Shown one piece after another: positions 20,576 through 21,887 of a stretch of DNA of 21,887 bases. The notes beneath the pieces were generated by a model that was not told the DNA's origin, made no database searches, and saw only the letters and a list, made by a program, of their open reading frames with translations. A program made the position numbers and the translations under genes. Position 1 is the stretch's first letter, and every line of letters starts with the position of its first letter. This DNA is from JAFCCL01 sp041645325 (GTDB taxonomy: Archaea > Iainarchaeota > Iainarchaeia > Iainarchaeales > GCA-2688035): assembly GCA_041645325.1 (NCBI GenBank), contig JBAZQI010000017.1, forward strand, positions 1-21,887, in the 5' to 3' direction.

Positions 20576-21496
20576 TTACATAGCCCTCAACCGGTTAATA
20601 CGGTCATTTATATCAGGATGCGTGCTGAACAATGATTTCATCCAAAGCTTTTGCCCTTTCAAAGGATTTGCGATGTACAGGTGCGCTGTTGCCTTGTTTG
20701 CTGCCTCCAAGGGTTCTGTGTCGGCATTTATTTTGCCGAGGGCTGAGGCAAGCCCTTGCGGGTACCTCGTGATTTCAGCCGCGCTTGCATCCGCAAGGTA
20801 CTCGCGCTTCCTGCTTATTGCAAGCTTTATCACCTCGGCAATCAAAGGGGTAATGATTGCAAGCACGACGCCAAAAGCAATTGCCGCAATCATTATCAGG
20901 CCGCCCTTGCCATTGTCCCTGCTTTGCCCGGTTAGGCCGCCGAACAAAAACATCCGGAGCAGAAAATCGCTCAGCAAAACGGCAATGCCGACAAGGATTG
21001 CAGCCATTGTCATGACCCTGATGTCATAATTCCTGATGTGCGACATCTCGTGCGCCACAACGCCTGTAAGCTCTTCCCTGTTCAGCCTGGTAAGGCAGCC
21101 TGTTGTGACGCAGATTACGGAATGCTGCGGGTCCCTGCCAGTGGCAAAGGCGTTTATTGCCGAATCGTCTATTATGTAAACCTTTGGCTTTGGCAGGCCT
21201 GCGGCAATTGCCATTTCCTCAACAACATTGTGAAGCTGCTTGAACCCCTGTTCTGAAGCCGGCTTTGCGCCTGAGATTGCGGTAACAAGCCTGTCGCTGT
21301 TGTAATAGGAAACAAGAATGTAAACAATTGCGATTATGCCGAACAATGGAATGAAAAAATAGTCCGCCATCAGGAAGGAAACCGCAAAACCAAGTGCGAG
21401 GATTAGAAAAAAGAAAACGGCAAACAGGGCAAATGTGGTGCGCCTGTTTGCGCTTATCTGCTCGTAGAAGGACAATTCAATGCGCCCCTTAAGCAA
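20576..21496 (-). CDS. htpX: HtpX-family membrane zinc metalloprotease
   Basis: Membrane-bound M48 peptidase that removes damaged membrane proteins. About 306 residues. Two N-terminal membrane helices (about 22-43 and 48-64) precede VYIIDDSAINAFATGRDPQHS, then the zinc motif H149-E150-M-S-H153, the third ligand E232 in REYLADA, two more helices between them (about 162-185 and 200-225), and the C-terminal STHPDINDRINRLR box. The first start is a TTG at 21496, overlapping the lemA stop by 8 nt. Another in-frame TTG at 21475, 7 codons later, has AAGGGG 9 nt upstream and is a fair alternative. Translational coupling to lemA is likely either way. Confidence 0.93.
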   Translation of the reverse strand: MLKGRIELSFYEQISANRRTTFALFAVFFFLILALGFAVSFLMADYFFIPLFGIIAIVYILVSYYNSDRLVTAISGAKPASEQGFKQLHNVVEEMAIAAGLPKPKVYIIDDSAINAFATGRDPQHSVICVTTGCLTRLNREELTGVVAHEMSHIRNYDIRVMTMAAILVGIAVLLSDFLLRMFLFGGLTGQSRDNGKGGLIMIAAIAFGVVLAIITPLIAEVIKLAISRKREYLADASAAEITRYPQGLASALGKINADTEPLEAANKATAHLYIANPLKGQKLWMKSLFSTHPDINDRINRLRAM

Positions 21497-21887
21497 GGTC
21501 GCTGAAGTCGGCCTTCACAACCTTTTTATCGGATTCCCCTACCTCAAAGTACTCCCTGGGCCTGCTGAAGCCGAATGTTCCGGCAACAAGGTTGTTCGGA
21601 AAAACCGCTATGGCTGTGTTGAACTGCATTGCGCTGTCGTTGTAGAACTGCCTTGCATAGGCAATCTTGTTTTCGGTTGCGGAAAACTCTTCCTGCAATG
21701 ACCTGAAGTTCTCACTTGCCTTCAGCGTCGGATAGGCTTCGGCAACGGCAAAGATTGTCTTCAGGGCGCCGGAAAGCATGTTCTCGGCCTTTGCGCTTTC
21801 CTTCGGGCTTTTTGCGCCCATCATTGCGGTTCGCGCGGCAGTCACCTGGGTCAAAACCTTTTTCTCAAACTTTGCATAGCCCTTCAC
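21489..21887 (-). CDS. lemA: LemA-family protein (5' truncated by the window)
   Basis: The visible 132 residues are the C-terminal part of a LemA helical-bundle protein. KGYAKFEKKVLTQVTAAR, the AENMLSGALKTIFAVAEAYPTLKAS stretch with its conserved A-x-x-Y-P-x-L-K, NFRSLQEEFSATENKIAYARQFYNDSAMQFNTAI, and FPNNLVAGTFGF are all family hallmarks. The start codon and N-terminal membrane helix lie beyond base 21887. The gene overlaps htpX by 8 nt and so forms an operon with it. LemA function is not settled; it is commonly linked to membrane stress and envelope processes. Confidence 0.95.
   Translation of the reverse strand: MKGYAKFEKKVLTQVTAARTAMMGAKSPKESAKAENMLSGALKTIFAVAEAYPTLKASENFRSLQEEFSATENKIAYARQFYNDSAMQFNTAIAVFPNNLVAGTFGFSRPREYFEVGESDKKVVKADFSDLA

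Overview
The window looks like a chromosomal segment of an archaeon, most probably a member of the DPANN group (Diapherotrites/Micrarchaeota-like is my guess; the phylum is not proven here). The archaeal evidence is strong: an archaeal-type DnaG primase, Hjc resolvase, Pth2, RNase P protein Rpp21/Rnp4, aIF6, eL31, eL39, eL20 (LX), eS19, PDCD5, prefoldin alpha and FtsY in the classic archaeal order, a tRNA gene whose intron sits at a bulge-helix-bulge-like junction, and TATA boxes 23-30 nt upstream of many start codons. No CRISPR array, insertion sequence or rRNA was seen.

Layout. 1-745: the 3' end of an IscU-type Fe-S scaffold gene and peptidyl-tRNA hydrolase 2. 746-2322: a secreted Cys-repeat protein and a coiled-coil double-TM protein, with inverted repeats between them. 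2354-5067: a 46-aa ORF and Hjc (minus), then a DUF167/YggU protein and DnaG (plus). 5073-6540: two minus-strand envelope proteins, one carrying fibre-like repeats and a Cys-rich tip. 6775-9644: tRNA-Val(TAC), a small ORF coupled to a secreted transglutaminase-like protein, tRNA-Gly(GCC) with a 236-nt hairpin-filled intron, and a basic unknown protein starting 7 nt after that tRNA. 9736-11296: thymidylate kinase and a polytopic membrane protein (minus). 11417-12664: an HTH-LAGLIDADG endonuclease whose stop codon lies inside tRNA-Gly(TCC), followed 2 nt after the tRNA by the RNase P protein Rnp4. 12760-13350: a small kinase-like protein (minus). 13543-17882: the eS19-PDCD5-eL39-eL31-aIF6-eL20-PfdA-FtsY operon. 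17883-18736: a lower-GC region with one unknown ORF and a possible remnant. 18737-21887: a DUF2207 protein convergent with HtpX and LemA.

How the parts fit. The large operon joins ribosome assembly, nascent-chain folding (prefoldin) and membrane targeting (FtsY). DUF2207, HtpX and LemA form a membrane-protein quality-control or envelope neighbourhood. The tRNA-linked genes are the least ordinary part. Two tRNA-Gly genes are each followed within 2-7 nt by an ORF, so tRNA 3'-end processing could itself create a leaderless mRNA. One of these ORFs is a subunit of RNase P, the tRNA 5'-end processing enzyme. The tRNA-Gly(GCC) intron, a run of at least six hairpins plus a 17-bp direct repeat, is the best candidate for something undescribed.
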